Shown here: positions 18,758-26,898 of the stretch, in pieces
Layout of the letters: each line of letters starts with the position of its first letter
How positions within the stretch are numbered: the stretch's first letter is position 1
Assembly (NCBI GenBank): GCA_963726775.1
Contig: CAVSDL010000001.1
Location: 1,240,001-1,304,000, forward strand
Source: CAIWHR01 sp963726775
GTDB taxonomy: Bacteria > Pseudomonadota > Gammaproteobacteria > Burkholderiales > Casimicrobiaceae
Reading direction: 5' to 3'
Length of the DNA: 64,000 nucleotides
The notes under the pieces: model-generated
Seen by the model: only the letters and a program-made list of their open reading frames with translations
Told to the model about the DNA's origin: nothing
The model's database searches: none
Position numbers and translations under genes: made by a program

Positions 18758-18822
18758 CGGGCCGAACGCTCGCTTTGCGTCCCGGATCGGGACACGAGTA
18801 GGACAATGACTTGGAGTCGCAG

Positions 18823-20019
18823 ATGACCAGGCAATTGCAGGACGCCTATATCGTTGCCGCCACGCGCACGCCGGTCGGCAAGGCGCCGCGCGGCGCCTTG
18901 AGGTCGACGCGCCCGGATTCGCTGCTCGCCCACGTGCTGCAAAGCGTGCTCATGCAGGCGCCGCAGATCGACGCGTCCCGGATCGACGACGTCGTCGTCG
19001 GCTGCGCCATGCCGGAATACGAGCAAGGGATGAACGTCGCGCGGATCGGCGTGCTGCTGGCCGGCCTGCCGAACACCGTGGCCGGGATGACGATCAATCG
19101 CTTCTGCTCGTCCGGCCTCAACGCCGTATCGATTGCCGCCGACCGCATCCGCACCGGCGAGGCGGACATCATGATCGCGGCGGGCACCGAGAGCATGAGC
19201 ATGATCCCGATGATGGGGCGGCTGGCTCCGAACCTCGATGTCTTTGCGCGCGACGAAAACGTCGGCATCGCCTACGGGATGGGACTCACGGCGGAGAAGG
19301 TCGCCGAGCGCTGGAAGGTCGCGCGCGACGAGCAGGATGCCTTCGCGCTCCTCTCGCATCAAAATGCGCTGGCCGCGCAGGCGGCCGGCGATTTTGCCGC
19401 GGAGATTTCGCCCTATGCGGTGCGCGAGGACGTGCCGGATCTTGCGACCGGCAAGATCGTGGTCAAGAGCCGCAGGTTCGAACGCGACGAGGGGCCGCGC
19501 GTCGACACCACCGCCGAGGGCCTCGCGAAGCTGAAGCCCGTGTTCGCGGTAAAGGGCTCGGTGACCGCGGGCAACAGCTCGCAGATGTCCGACGGCGCCG
19601 GCGCGGCGATCGTGGTCAGCGAAAAGGTGGTCAAGGAACTGAATCTCGCGCCGCTCGCGCGCTGGGTCGGCTTCGCCGTCGCCGGGGTCGCGCCCGAGAT
19701 CATGGGTGTCGGCCCGATCGCGGCGATACCGAAAGTCCTGCGCAACACCGGAATCCGCCAGGACCAGCTCGACTGGATCGAATTGAACGAGGCGTTTGCC
19801 GCGCAGGCCATTGCCGTGATCAGGGACCTCGACATCGATCCGGCGAGGGTCAACCCGCTGGGCGGCGCGATCGCGTTGGGTCACCCTCTGGGCGCGACCG
19901 GCGCGATCCGTACCGCGACCCTCGTCCACGGCCTGCGGCGGCGGCGGCAGAAATATGGAATGGTCACCATGTGTATAGGCACCGGCATGGGCGCCGCCGG
20001 CATCTTCGAGGCCGTGTAG
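18823..20019 (+). CDS. fadA: Acetyl-CoA C-acyltransferase, FadA-like thiolase
   Basis: This 398-residue thiolase completes the beta-oxidation cycle. The catalytic residues are intact: Cys95 in NRFCSSGLN, His354 in GHPLGATG and Cys384 in MCIGTGMGAA. The ATG at 18823 has GGAG six bases upstream; a TTG at 18811 in the same frame lies before that site and is not used. It probably pairs with FadN. The last codons (GIFEAV and the stop) belong to a tandemly duplicated segment, so a second copy of the gene's 3' end lies just downstream. Confidence 0.94.
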   Translation: MTRQLQDAYIVAATRTPVGKAPRGALRSTRPDSLLAHVLQSVLMQAPQIDASRIDDVVVGCAMPEYEQGMNVARIGVLLAGLPNTVAGMTINRFCSSGLNAVSIAADRIRTGEADIMIAAGTESMSMIPMMGRLAPNLDVFARDENVGIAYGMGLTAEKVAERWKVARDEQDAFALLSHQNALAAQAAGDFAAEISPYAVREDVPDLATGKIVVKSRRFERDEGPRVDTTAEGLAKLKPVFAVKGSVTAGNSSQMSDGAGAAIVVSEKVVKELNLAPLARWVGFAVAGVAPEIMGVGPIAAIPKVLRNTGIRQDQLDWIELNEAFAAQAIAVIRDLDIDPARVNPLGGAIALGHPLGATGAIRTATLVHGLRRRRQKYGMVTMCIGTGMGAAGIFEAV

Positions 20020-20295
20020 GCTTCGCATATCGGCGCCATGCTGCGTTGCTGCTCGCATTCGATCCTCACGTACTTTCATGTACGTTCCGGTCGAATGCTC
20101 CGCGGCGCCTTGCCTGGCACCGATCTGCTCGCCTTCCGGCCCCGAGACGGCATCTTCGAGGCCGTGTAGGCTTCGCATATCGGCGCCATGCTGCGTTGCT
20201 GCTCGCATTCGATCCTCACGTACTTTCATGTACGTTCCGGTCGAATGCTCCGCGGCGCCTTGCCTGGCACCGATCTGCTCGCCTTCCGGCCCCGA
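19998..20295. repeat. 150-base tandem duplication carrying the fadA 3' end and a palindromic element
   Basis: Two nearly identical copies of about 148 bases start at 19998 and 20148, with a period of 150. Each starts within the last codons of fadA, contains its TAG stop, and then a long imperfect hairpin. The hairpin is bounded by GGCGCC sites, with inner arms GCATTCGA and TCGAATGC around GTAC. Copy two is followed directly by the upstream region of the gene at 20337. The near identity indicates a recent duplication, and the hairpins may act as transcription end or attenuation structures. Confidence 0.85.
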
Positions 20296-20336
20296 AAACG
20301 GTAGTTTCGTCGGGTCGTCAAATCGGAGGAATCGCA

Positions 20337-20894
20337 ATGAAACGTCTGCTTGCAGCAGTCCTGGTTGCCCTGTTCGCCGGCACCGCCTTCGCCGCCGAGG
20401 TCGGCGGCGTCAAGCTCGACGACAAGGTCGCGGTCGGAGGGCAGGATCTCGTGCTCAACGGCGCGGGGATCCGCACGCGCGCGTTCTTCAAGGTGTACGT
20501 CGGCAGCCTCTACGTGCCGGCGAAGGCGGGCGATGCCGTCACCGCGCTGGCCAAGGCCCCGCGCCGGGTCCAGTTGAACCTGCTGCGCAATGTCGCGGCC
20601 GACACGTTCGTCGAAGCGCTGGTCGACGGGCTCAAGGAGAACAGCACCGAGCAGGAGCTCGCCGCGGTGAAGCCGCAGACGGATCAGATGGTGTCGATCA
20701 TGAAGACGTTCGGCGAGGTGAAGGAAGGCAACGTCGTCACGCTGGACTTCGTCGACGGCGCGACGAAGATCGGCCTCAACGGCAGCGCCAAAGGATCCAT
20801 CGAGGGCGAAGCATTCAATCGTGCGCTGATGAAGATCTGGCTCGGCGACAAACCCGTACAGGCCGACCTGAAGAAGGCGATGCTGGGCGGCTGA
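20337..20894 (+). CDS. Secreted chalcone-isomerase-like protein
   Basis: This 185-residue protein has a clear signal peptide (about 20 residues, ending AFAAE). The mature part is a chalcone-isomerase-like domain, with family blocks GAGIRTRAFFKVYVGSLYVP and the C-terminal FNRALMKIWLGD. Bacterial members are periplasmic, do not make flavonoids, and may bind hydrophobic ligands such as fatty acids. The role here is unknown, but the location beside the fad cluster fits lipid handling (inference). GGAGG precedes the ATG. The stop overlaps the start of the next gene (ATGA). Confidence 0.88.
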   Translation: MKRLLAAVLVALFAGTAFAAEVGGVKLDDKVAVGGQDLVLNGAGIRTRAFFKVYVGSLYVPAKAGDAVTALAKAPRRVQLNLLRNVAADTFVEALVDGLKENSTEQELAAVKPQTDQMVSIMKTFGEVKEGNVVTLDFVDGATKIGLNGSAKGSIEGEAFNRALMKIWLGDKPVQADLKKAMLGG

Positions 20895-21907
20895 TGCCGG
20901 ACTTCTGGGTCAATTGCGGCTACCGGTTGCTTGCCGTCGGCGCGGATGGACGCCTGACCCTCACCGACGATTTCCTGCGCGCGTTGCTGTTGCGGCCGGA
21001 ACTCGCGCCGGTTCCCGAGTCGTGCGCGGCCGAGTTGGCGTTGCACGAAAAGCTGATTGCGGCGCCTCGGACGGAGGTCGCCGAAACCGAGCTCGCGCTG
21101 CTGGCCGACGCGGATGCGCGGGAGAATTACGCAGTCTGGCTCCGCTTCCGGCGCCGTCTGCTTGCCGCGCCCTCGATCGAGGCGGCCTACGCCGCCCTGT
21201 TCAGGGACGGTGTGGATGTCCCCCCGACGCTCGTCCACCAGCTGACCGAGGTCCTCTTGCGGCACATACTGGGCGCGAATGCGGATCCATTGCAGGTGCG
21301 CGCGGCCGAGATGCTTTTCCGTTCGCAGAAGATCGCGGTGCTCAAGGATGGCGCAGTCATGGCTGCCGACGCGATGGCTGTCGAGATCTACTCGACGACC
21401 GGAGGCTTCGGCAGCCTCGGTGAGTTGCTGCAGAACAACCGGACGCACTTGCGCACCGTCGATCTCGACGTCCTCGACGCCGATAACGGCGCGTCATATT
21501 GGGACCGCGACGAGCGGCACGATCTGGCCGTGAGTCTCAACCGCGGGCGCCCGGCGCTCGCCGCGCTGTGTCGCGTGCTCGAACAATGGATCGCGCATTT
21601 CCTGGGAGTCAGGGTGACGATCGAACCGCAGCGCGAGATCAACGATCGCAACTGGCTCTGGCACGTCGGCCTCGACGCCGAGGCGAGTGCGCTCCTGAAC
21701 GACCTGTACAATCGCGCCGACATCGACGACGTGCGCATGGGTCGCCTCCTGTGCCTGTTCGAGCTGCGATTCACGAATCCCGGCGACATGCGTCCCGCGA
21801 TGGCGGGCCGGCCGGTCTATCTCGCGATGGCGATGGATCAAGAAGCGACGCTGAAGCTGAAACCGCAGAATCTGCTGCTCAACCTGCCGCTCGCGCGGCC
21901 CCAATGA
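20894..21907 (+). CDS. DUF6352-like conserved protein
   Basis: This 337-residue protein has no signal peptide or membrane segment. The N-terminus MPDFWVNCGYRLL and the following TDDFLRALLLRPEL block match a conserved betaproteobacterial family that I recall as DUF6352. No catalytic motif is apparent and no function is known. It is translationally coupled to the chalcone-isomerase-like gene by an ATGA overlap, and in turn overlaps the next gene the same way. The three are therefore one operon. Confidence 0.8.
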   Translation: MPDFWVNCGYRLLAVGADGRLTLTDDFLRALLLRPELAPVPESCAAELALHEKLIAAPRTEVAETELALLADADARENYAVWLRFRRRLLAAPSIEAAYAALFRDGVDVPPTLVHQLTEVLLRHILGANADPLQVRAAEMLFRSQKIAVLKDGAVMAADAMAVEIYSTTGGFGSLGELLQNNRTHLRTVDLDVLDADNGASYWDRDERHDLAVSLNRGRPALAALCRVLEQWIAHFLGVRVTIEPQREINDRNWLWHVGLDAEASALLNDLYNRADIDDVRMGRLLCLFELRFTNPGDMRPAMAGRPVYLAMAMDQEATLKLKPQNLLLNLPLARPQ

Positions 21908-22497
21908 CCCGCGGCCCTCGCCCAATGAACCCTCTCGCGATGCACACGCGTTCGACATGTCTGTTTTCCGCGCTCTTGCTCGGCGCCATGGTCGCGTGCG
22001 ATGTTGGTGCGCAGGCGACTCCAGCTCCCGACGCCAAAGGCACCGCAGCGGACCCGCTGGCGCAGCTGGCGTGGCTCGAGGGTTGCTGGCGCGGCAACGT
22101 CAACCAGCGCGAGTTCCGCGAGCAGTGGATGCCGCTGCGCGGTGAATTGCTGCTCGGGGTCAGCCAGACCGTGATGGCGGGCAAGACGCAGGGCTACGAA
22201 TACCTGCGCCTCGAGGCGCGCTCCGATGGGGTCTTCTACGTTGCGGCGCCGCCGGGCAAGTCGGAAGACGCATTCAAGCTGACCGGCAGGACGGTCGACA
22301 AGACCGCGGACCGGGAGGACGAGATTTTCACGTTCGAGAATCCGGCGCATGAGTTTCCGCGGCGGCTCACCTATCGCCGCGCGTCTGGTGGGTGGCTCTA
22401 CGTGGAAGTTGAAGGCAAGGTGAACGGCGTCGACAGGCAGGTGATCTACCCGATGCGCCGGATCGACTGCGCGACCGGCGCCCACATCGACAAATAG
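21904..22497 (+). CDS. Exported DUF6265-like protein
   Basis: This protein of up to 197 residues has an N-terminal hydrophobic leader and a DUF6265-type lipocalin-like domain. The hallmark is LAWLEGCWRG near the mature N-terminus, followed by strands containing GYEYLRL and ENPAHEFPRRLTY. The function of the family is unknown. The ATG at 21904 overlaps the previous stop, but ATGs at 21925 and 21940 give a cleaner signal peptide, so the true start is uncertain. A Cys after MVA in the leader is not a good lipobox. Export to the periplasm is likely. Confidence 0.8.
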   Translation: MTRGPRPMNPLAMHTRSTCLFSALLLGAMVACDVGAQATPAPDAKGTAADPLAQLAWLEGCWRGNVNQREFREQWMPLRGELLLGVSQTVMAGKTQGYEYLRLEARSDGVFYVAAPPGKSEDAFKLTGRTVDKTADREDEIFTFENPAHEFPRRLTYRRASGGWLYVEVEGKVNGVDRQVIYPMRRIDCATGAHIDK

Positions 22498-22499
22498 GC

Positions 22500-22847
22500 A
22501 TGGACGCAAGGCCTTCCGCGGCGCTTCTTAGCTTCGAGAAGCTCCTCGCCGCGGGCCGCGAAGGCGCGCTATTGCGCTACTCGCTCGGCAACGAGTATCT
22601 GAAGGCCGGCGACCCGGCACGCGCGGCGGAGCACCTTGCGCGCGCGGTGGCGATCGATTCCAGGTACACGGCGGCATGGAAGCTCTACGGCAAGGCGCTC
22701 GCGGGCACCGGCCGAAATACGGAGGCGCTTGCTGCTTACCGCGAAGGAATCGCTGTCGCTCAGGGAAGGGGCGACAAGCAGGCCGAAAAGGAAATGACGG
22801 TGTTCGCGCGGCGTATCGAACGCGAGATTGGCGCCGGCGGCGAATGA
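22500..22847 (+). CDS. Small tetratricopeptide-repeat protein
   Basis: This 115-residue helical protein contains about two TPR units. One spans residues 24-57 (RYSLGNEYLKAGDPARAAEH) and one 58-91 (WKLYGKALAGTGRNTEALAA). Such repeats mediate protein-protein contacts. No signal peptide is present, so it is probably cytoplasmic. The ATG lies three bases after the DUF6265 stop, which indicates cotranscription with the preceding three genes. It converges with rnhA. The partner is unknown. Confidence 0.8.
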   Translation: MDARPSAALLSFEKLLAAGREGALLRYSLGNEYLKAGDPARAAEHLARAVAIDSRYTAAWKLYGKALAGTGRNTEALAAYREGIAVAQGRGDKQAEKEMTVFARRIEREIGAGGE

Positions 22848-22880
22848 TGCCACCCCGCTCGAGCGACGATCGGATCGTGC

Positions 22881-23336
22881 TCAAGGCGGATCAGCGGTCC
22901 CCGCCCCCAGGCTCGCGCCGCGATTGGCAAGCTCGTCGGCGCGGTCGTTGCCGGGATGGCCATTGTGGCCTCTGACCCAGTGCCACCTGACCTGGTGGTT
23001 CGAGGCGATTGCGTCGAGTTCGCGCCACAGTTCGGCGTTCTTGACGGGCTTCTTGTCGCTCGTCCTCCAGCCGTTGCGCTTCCAGCCATGGATCCAGGTC
23101 TCGATGCCCTGCTTCACGTATTGCGAATCGGTGTAGAGGTCGACGTCGCATCCGCGGCTGAGGGTTTCCAGCGCGCGAATCACGGCGGTCAGCTCCATCC
23201 GGTTGTTCGTCGTGGCGGGATCGCCCCCAAAGAATTCCTTTTCGTGGTCGCCCCAGACCAGCAGCGCGCCCCACCCGCCGGGCCCCGGATTGCCCTTGCA
23301 CGCGCCGTCCGTGTAAATCGTGACCGTGGCCCTCAT
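22881..23336 (-). CDS. rnhA: Ribonuclease HI
   Basis: This 151-residue enzyme degrades RNA in RNA-DNA hybrids during replication and repair. All four metal-binding acidic residues are visible: Asp in IYTDGACKGNPG, Glu in NNRMELTAV, Asp in LYTDSQYV and Asp in GNDRADELA. The length is standard. The start codon overlaps the end of the methyltransferase gene by four bases, a common arrangement in proteobacteria. A much longer frame on the same strand simply runs on upstream and is not the gene. Confidence 0.96.
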   Translation of the reverse strand: MRATVTIYTDGACKGNPGPGGWGALLVWGDHEKEFFGGDPATTNNRMELTAVIRALETLSRGCDVDLYTDSQYVKQGIETWIHGWKRNGWRTSDKKPVKNAELWRELDAIASNHQVRWHWVRGHNGHPGNDRADELANRGASLGAGTADPP

Positions 23337-24079
23337 TCGGTGCGTTCGATGCACTCGCGCGCCTGTCGCGGCGCCGTGGCGAGGCCGTTCTTGGGTCGTT
23401 CCCAGGCAGGGGTGATGACGCGCATGCCGAGCATCTTCTTGGTCGCGCGCAGGAAGTAGACGCCGCCGGCAATCGGCCACCAGCGGTCGCCCGCGGCTTC
23501 GAGGTAGCCGCACCGTGCCAGCCACTTGTCCTGTGCAAAGGGCGGCACGTAGCAATCGAGCGCGCCCCCCGTCACCTCGAACCCAAGCAAGGCAAGCCAG
23601 TCCTTCAGCCGGTACAGGGCAATAAAACTGCCTGTCCAGGGGGGTACCTGTGCGCGTCCGAAATAGCGCTTTGCGCCAAACAGCGAGAACGGATTGAATC
23701 CGGCAATGAGAACCTGACCTTCGGGCCGGACGGCGCGGAATGCCTCGCGCAATAGCTGGTGCGGCTCGTCCGCGAATTCGAGCGCGTGCGGGAGCACGAT
23801 GAGGTCGAGCGAATTCTCCGGAAATGGCAGCCAGTGCGGGTCGGCGAGAACCTGTGCGGGCGACCCGTAGTCGACGGTCCACAACGCGGCGATCCTGCTC
23901 TGCGCGAGGAACGGACATTCCGGCAATCCGACCTGGATGGCGCGAAACCCGAAGATATCGGCGACCGTCCGGTCGAACCACGCCTGCTCCCGCAGGAGCA
24001 GGTAGCGGCCGAGTGGCGTGGCGAACCATTCGGCGAGCGTCGTTGACACCGCGACCTTCGCTCCGGAAGATGCGTCCAT
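23333..24079 (-). CDS. Class I SAM-dependent methyltransferase
   Basis: This 248-residue methyltransferase belongs to the family usually encoded between rnhA and gloB. Visible parts are the N-terminal LAEWFATPLGRYLLLREQ block, the post-motif-I acidic region DPHWLPFPENSLDLIVLPHA and the GFNPFSLFG motif. The substrate is unknown. I chose the ATG at 24079 because it places the LAEWF block at the usual distance; an earlier ATG at 24115 is possible. With this choice its start codon shares the palindrome CATG with the gloB remnant start on the other strand. Confidence 0.87.
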   Translation of the reverse strand: MDASSGAKVAVSTTLAEWFATPLGRYLLLREQAWFDRTVADIFGFRAIQVGLPECPFLAQSRIAALWTVDYGSPAQVLADPHWLPFPENSLDLIVLPHALEFADEPHQLLREAFRAVRPEGQVLIAGFNPFSLFGAKRYFGRAQVPPWTGSFIALYRLKDWLALLGFEVTGGALDCYVPPFAQDKWLARCGYLEAAGDRWWPIAGGVYFLRATKKMLGMRVITPAWERPKNGLATAPRQARECIERTE

Positions 24080-24179
24080 GCCGGCGATTATCCCCATCCC
24101 CGCCTCCAGCGACAACTACATCCGGCGGGCGCGCGAAGGCGGCCAGGCAGCGGTTGTCGATCCCGGCGACGCCGACCCG
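24078..24179 (+). pseudogene. gloB: gloB remnant: N-terminal 34 codons of hydroxyacylglutathione hydrolase
   Basis: The translation MPAIIPIPASSDNYI followed by AAVVDPGDADP matches the conserved N-terminus of glyoxalase II. The similarity stops abruptly after residue 34. The HxHxDH zinc motif and the rest of the enzyme (about 220 residues) are absent. In related genomes gloB lies exactly here, between the methyltransferase and mltD, so an internal deletion is likely. The remnant frame stays open into the mltD frame with no stop, so a chimeric protein is formally possible. Confidence 0.75.
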
Positions 24180-24314
24180 ATGCATTCATCCCGCGACGAC
24201 CAAGGGCTCGTGCGCGAACGCCGTCTGCCGCCGGTGCCGTCGGCGATAGCCGAGCAGCGCGCGACGAATCCACCTCCATCGCCGCAATTTTGTGCAACCC
24301 GAAGACTGACTGAA

Positions 24315-25886
24315 TTGCGCCTGCAACTTTTCCCACTTGCGCTCGCCGGGATGCTCGCCGCCTGTGCAGCGCCCGGCCCGGAGTCCCCGGCGCCTGTTCC
24401 CGAAACCGCCGTCGTCCCGAACCCGCCGGCGGCGGCTGCGCCCGATCCCGCGCCCGTCGCCGCCCCGGGGCCCGCGGAATCTGTCGCTGATCCGTTTCCT
24501 CCGCACGTAGCCGCCGTTCTCGAGCCGCTGCCGCCGCCGGCCGAGGATCTCTGGGCCCGGATCCGGAAGGGCTACGCAATGCCGGATCTCGACAGTGCGC
24601 TGGTCGTGAAATGGGAGCGGTGGTATGCAGCCCGACCGGATTACGTCGTGCGCATGGTGGACCGCAGTCGCCGCTACCTCTATCACATCGTCGTCGAGGT
24701 CGAGGAGCGCGGGATGCCGAGCGAGGTTGCGCTCTTGCCCATGGTCGAGAGCGCGTTCAACCCGAACGCGCTGTCCACGAGCCGCGCGTCGGGCATCTGG
24801 CAGTTCATTCCGTCGACCGGCCGTGTCTACGGACTGAAGCAGAATTTCTGGTTCGATTCCCGCCGCGACGTGATCGCGGCGACGGAGGGAGCTCTCGCCT
24901 ATCTCCAGAAGCTCTATCGCGATTTCGGCGATTGGCAGCTCGCGCTCGCGGCGTACAACTGGGGCGAAGGCAACGTCGCCGCCGCCATCGCAAAGAACCG
25001 AAAAGCGGGAAAGCCGGTCGACTATGCGAGTCTCAAGATGCCGGACGAGACCCGCAACTATCTGCCGAAACTGCAGGCGGTGAAGAACATTGTCGGCAAC
25101 CCCGGAAAATACGGCCTCGCACTTGGCGACATTCCGGACGGGCCTTATTTCGCGGTGGTGAGGACGACACGGAAGATGGACGTGCAGCGCGCGGCGGAAC
25201 TGGCTGAATTGCCCGTCGACGAATTCCAGTACCTCAACCCGCAGCACAACCGGCCGGTGATCGCCGGAGCCGGGGAGTACACGATTCTGCTTCCTATCGA
25301 CAAGGCCGAACTGTTTGCCGCGAAGCTCGACCTCGCGGATCAGCCGCTCGTATCGTGGCAGGCGTACCGGATGCGCAACGGCGAGACAATTGCGCAGGTG
25401 GCGGCGAAGTTCGGGATGGCCGCGGAAACGCTGCGCGCTGTCAACGGAATCGGCGCAAAGGCCAAGATGCCGGTGGGGCATACGCTGCTCGTGCCGTCGG
25501 AGCGCCCGACGCAGGAGGCGGCCGATGGGCTTGCGCAAGCGGTATTCACGACGGTGCCGCAGGGCCGCACTTTCTACTACCGCGTGAACCGCGGCGACAC
25601 GGTGGCGCGGATCGCCAGCCGCTACGACGTAAGCGTGCAGGACATACGCCGGTGGAACGGGCTGGCTCATGACGCCGTGAATCCGGGCCAGAGGCTGCGC
25701 ATTACCAGCGACCTCGCGCCCAACGCCGGCAGCGCAAAGCGTGCGGCAGGCAAGAAGGCGCCTTCGGCGAATGCCAAACCGGCGCCGAAGGCGGCGGCCG
25801 GCGGAGCGCCGGCGGCGAAGCCCGCGGCACCCGGATCCGGCAACGGAGCGGGCTCAACGAAGGCCGGTGCGGCGGTTGGCGGGTAG
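24315..25886 (+). CDS. mltD: Membrane-bound lytic murein transglycosylase D
   Basis: This lipoprotein of about 523 residues cleaves peptidoglycan glycan strands. Translation from the TTG at 24315 gives a short leader, RLQLFPLALAGMLAAC, with a good lipobox (LAAC). The SLT catalytic domain has Glu in PMVESAFNP and the family block SGIWQFIPSTGR. Two LysM peptidoglycan-binding repeats follow (about residues 350-400 and 415-462). The tail is Ala/Lys/Pro-rich low complexity. The frame continues upstream into the gloB remnant. The TTG start lacks a strong ribosome-binding site, so it is provisional. Confidence 0.88.
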   Translation: MRLQLFPLALAGMLAACAAPGPESPAPVPETAVVPNPPAAAAPDPAPVAAPGPAESVADPFPPHVAAVLEPLPPPAEDLWARIRKGYAMPDLDSALVVKWERWYAARPDYVVRMVDRSRRYLYHIVVEVEERGMPSEVALLPMVESAFNPNALSTSRASGIWQFIPSTGRVYGLKQNFWFDSRRDVIAATEGALAYLQKLYRDFGDWQLALAAYNWGEGNVAAAIAKNRKAGKPVDYASLKMPDETRNYLPKLQAVKNIVGNPGKYGLALGDIPDGPYFAVVRTTRKMDVQRAAELAELPVDEFQYLNPQHNRPVIAGAGEYTILLPIDKAELFAAKLDLADQPLVSWQAYRMRNGETIAQVAAKFGMAAETLRAVNGIGAKAKMPVGHTLLVPSERPTQEAADGLAQAVFTTVPQGRTFYYRVNRGDTVARIASRYDVSVQDIRRWNGLAHDAVNPGQRLRITSDLAPNAGSAKRAAGKKAPSANAKPAPKAAAGGAPAAKPAAPGSGNGAGSTKAGAAVGG

Positions 25887-25988
25887 CGGACCCCGGCGAT
25901 TGATTCGTGCCCCTCAGGTTGAGGACCCGGTGCAAACGACGCAGCCGCCGCGCAGTCCATAGCGCTTCCGGGACCGCCTGAGCGCGAT

Positions 25989-26072
25989 ACGCCAGCACCG
26001 GCTCGAGGCGCGAGGTGCTGGCGTCTAGCCGCCCTGGCCGCACATCCGCTTCGAGCGCCCGATGGCCAGGGC
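25989..26072. repeat. Two hairpins downstream of mltD
   Basis: An 11-base-pair perfect inverted repeat (ACGCCAGCACC at 25989-25999 with its complement at 26014-26024) is followed by a 9-base-pair one (GCCCTGGCC at 26031-26039 with 26064-26072). Neither has a T-run. They fill most of the 320-base gap between mltD and the histone-like gene, and may protect the mltD mRNA end. I see no gene in this gap. Confidence 0.5.
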
Positions 26073-26128
26073 GTCGGACGTGCGGCACGCGCAACGCCTC
26101 AAGTCGCTCCACGACAGCCGGACAAAAG

Positions 26129-26161
26129 AAAACAGGCGACGCATTGCGCGCCGCCTGTTTT
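26129..26161 (-). terminator. Terminator of the histone-like gene
   Basis: AAAACAGGCG (26129-26138) pairs perfectly with CGCCTGTTTT (26152-26161). On the minus strand the stem is followed by a T-rich stretch. It lies 46 bases after the stop of the lysine-rich gene, and could also act on rightward transcripts from mltD. Confidence 0.8.
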
Positions 26162-26206
26162 GTCGTCCGCCACGAATCCCGGGCGGACTCTCTTGCCGCG
26201 GAAGGA

Positions 26207-26602
26207 TTACGTCTTCTTGGCGGCCCGCTTTTTGGTCGCCTTTTTCTTGGTCGCCTTCTTTGCGGCCTTCCTCTTCTTCGGGGCGGCCTTTTTCTTGGTC
26301 GCCTTCTTTGCGGCCTTCCTCTTCTTCGGGGCGGCCTTCTTCTTCGTCGTCTTCTTCGCCGCCTTCCTCTTCGTCGTCTTCTTCGCCGCCTTCTTCTTCG
26401 TCGTCTTCTTCGCGGCCTTCTTCTTCGTCGTCTTCTTCGCCGCCTTGCGCTTCGGAGCGGCCTTCCTCTTCGTCGTCTTCTTTGCTGCCTTCTTCTTCGG
26501 GGCGGCCTTCTTCTTCGCCGCCCGCTTCTTCGCCTTCTTCTTTGTTGCCTTCTTGGGCGCCGGGGCGGAAGCCGTCGGCATCATCGACATAATGTCAGCC
26601 AT
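26207..26602 (-). CDS. Histone H1-like, lysine/alanine-repeat protein
   Basis: This 131-residue, extremely basic protein is built from short repeats such as KKATKKKA, KKAAPKK and KKTTKRKA after an N-terminal MADIMSMMPTASAPAP segment. It resembles bacterial histone-H1-like or AlgP-type C-terminal domains, which bind DNA non-specifically and compact it. There is no other domain. AGGAG lies eight bases before the ATG. The repeats are recognisable at the DNA level, so copy number probably varies between strains. DNA binding is inferred from composition. Confidence 0.85.
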   Translation of the reverse strand: MADIMSMMPTASAPAPKKATKKKAKKRAAKKKAAPKKKAAKKTTKRKAAPKRKAAKKTTKKKAAKKTTKKKAAKKTTKRKAAKKTTKKKAAPKKRKAAKKATKKKAAPKKRKAAKKATKKKATKKRAAKKT

Positions 26603-26898
26603 TGCGTTTTCTCCTGTCTGAGTTGCTGTGACTGTTATGGTGCTTCTACTTCTTCGCAGGCGGTGCAGGATTCGTCCATCGGTACCGCAATCTGCTGCAA
26701 CCTCTTGACAAACCCATTGCTACCTGCTGCCTGAATTCTAGCCACATTTTGTTGAATTGCAAGATTTCTCCGCCGATTCCTAGCCTTGCATGCGCGACTG
26801 TTGCGAATTCGCACAGGGTATTTCCGGGGAGATTTTGCGTGTGGAGGTGCGGAGCGCGCAGCGCGCGCACGTTGTCGCGCAGCGTCCAATGTGACGCG
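26603..26898. other. Upstream region of the histone-like gene
   Basis: This 296-base stretch is less GC-rich than its surroundings, especially around 26700-26800. It holds the promoter region of the leftward histone-like gene and the 3' flank of lysA. A TTGACA occurs at 26705 on the plus strand, but no gene follows it. I see no ORF worth annotating. Confidence 0.4.

Noticed and set aside
18574..20337. 587-residue antisense frame across fadA and the 150-base repeats
   Set aside because: Its internal duplication merely reflects the DNA repeat, and fadA is certain.
26160..26621. Phe/Ala-rich plus-strand frame over the histone-like gene
   Set aside because: It is the complement of lysine/alanine codon repeats; the basic protein on the minus strand has a ribosome-binding site and terminator.
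26705..26735. TTGACA promoter-like site on the plus strand
   Set aside because: No good -10 at proper spacing and no rightward gene follows.
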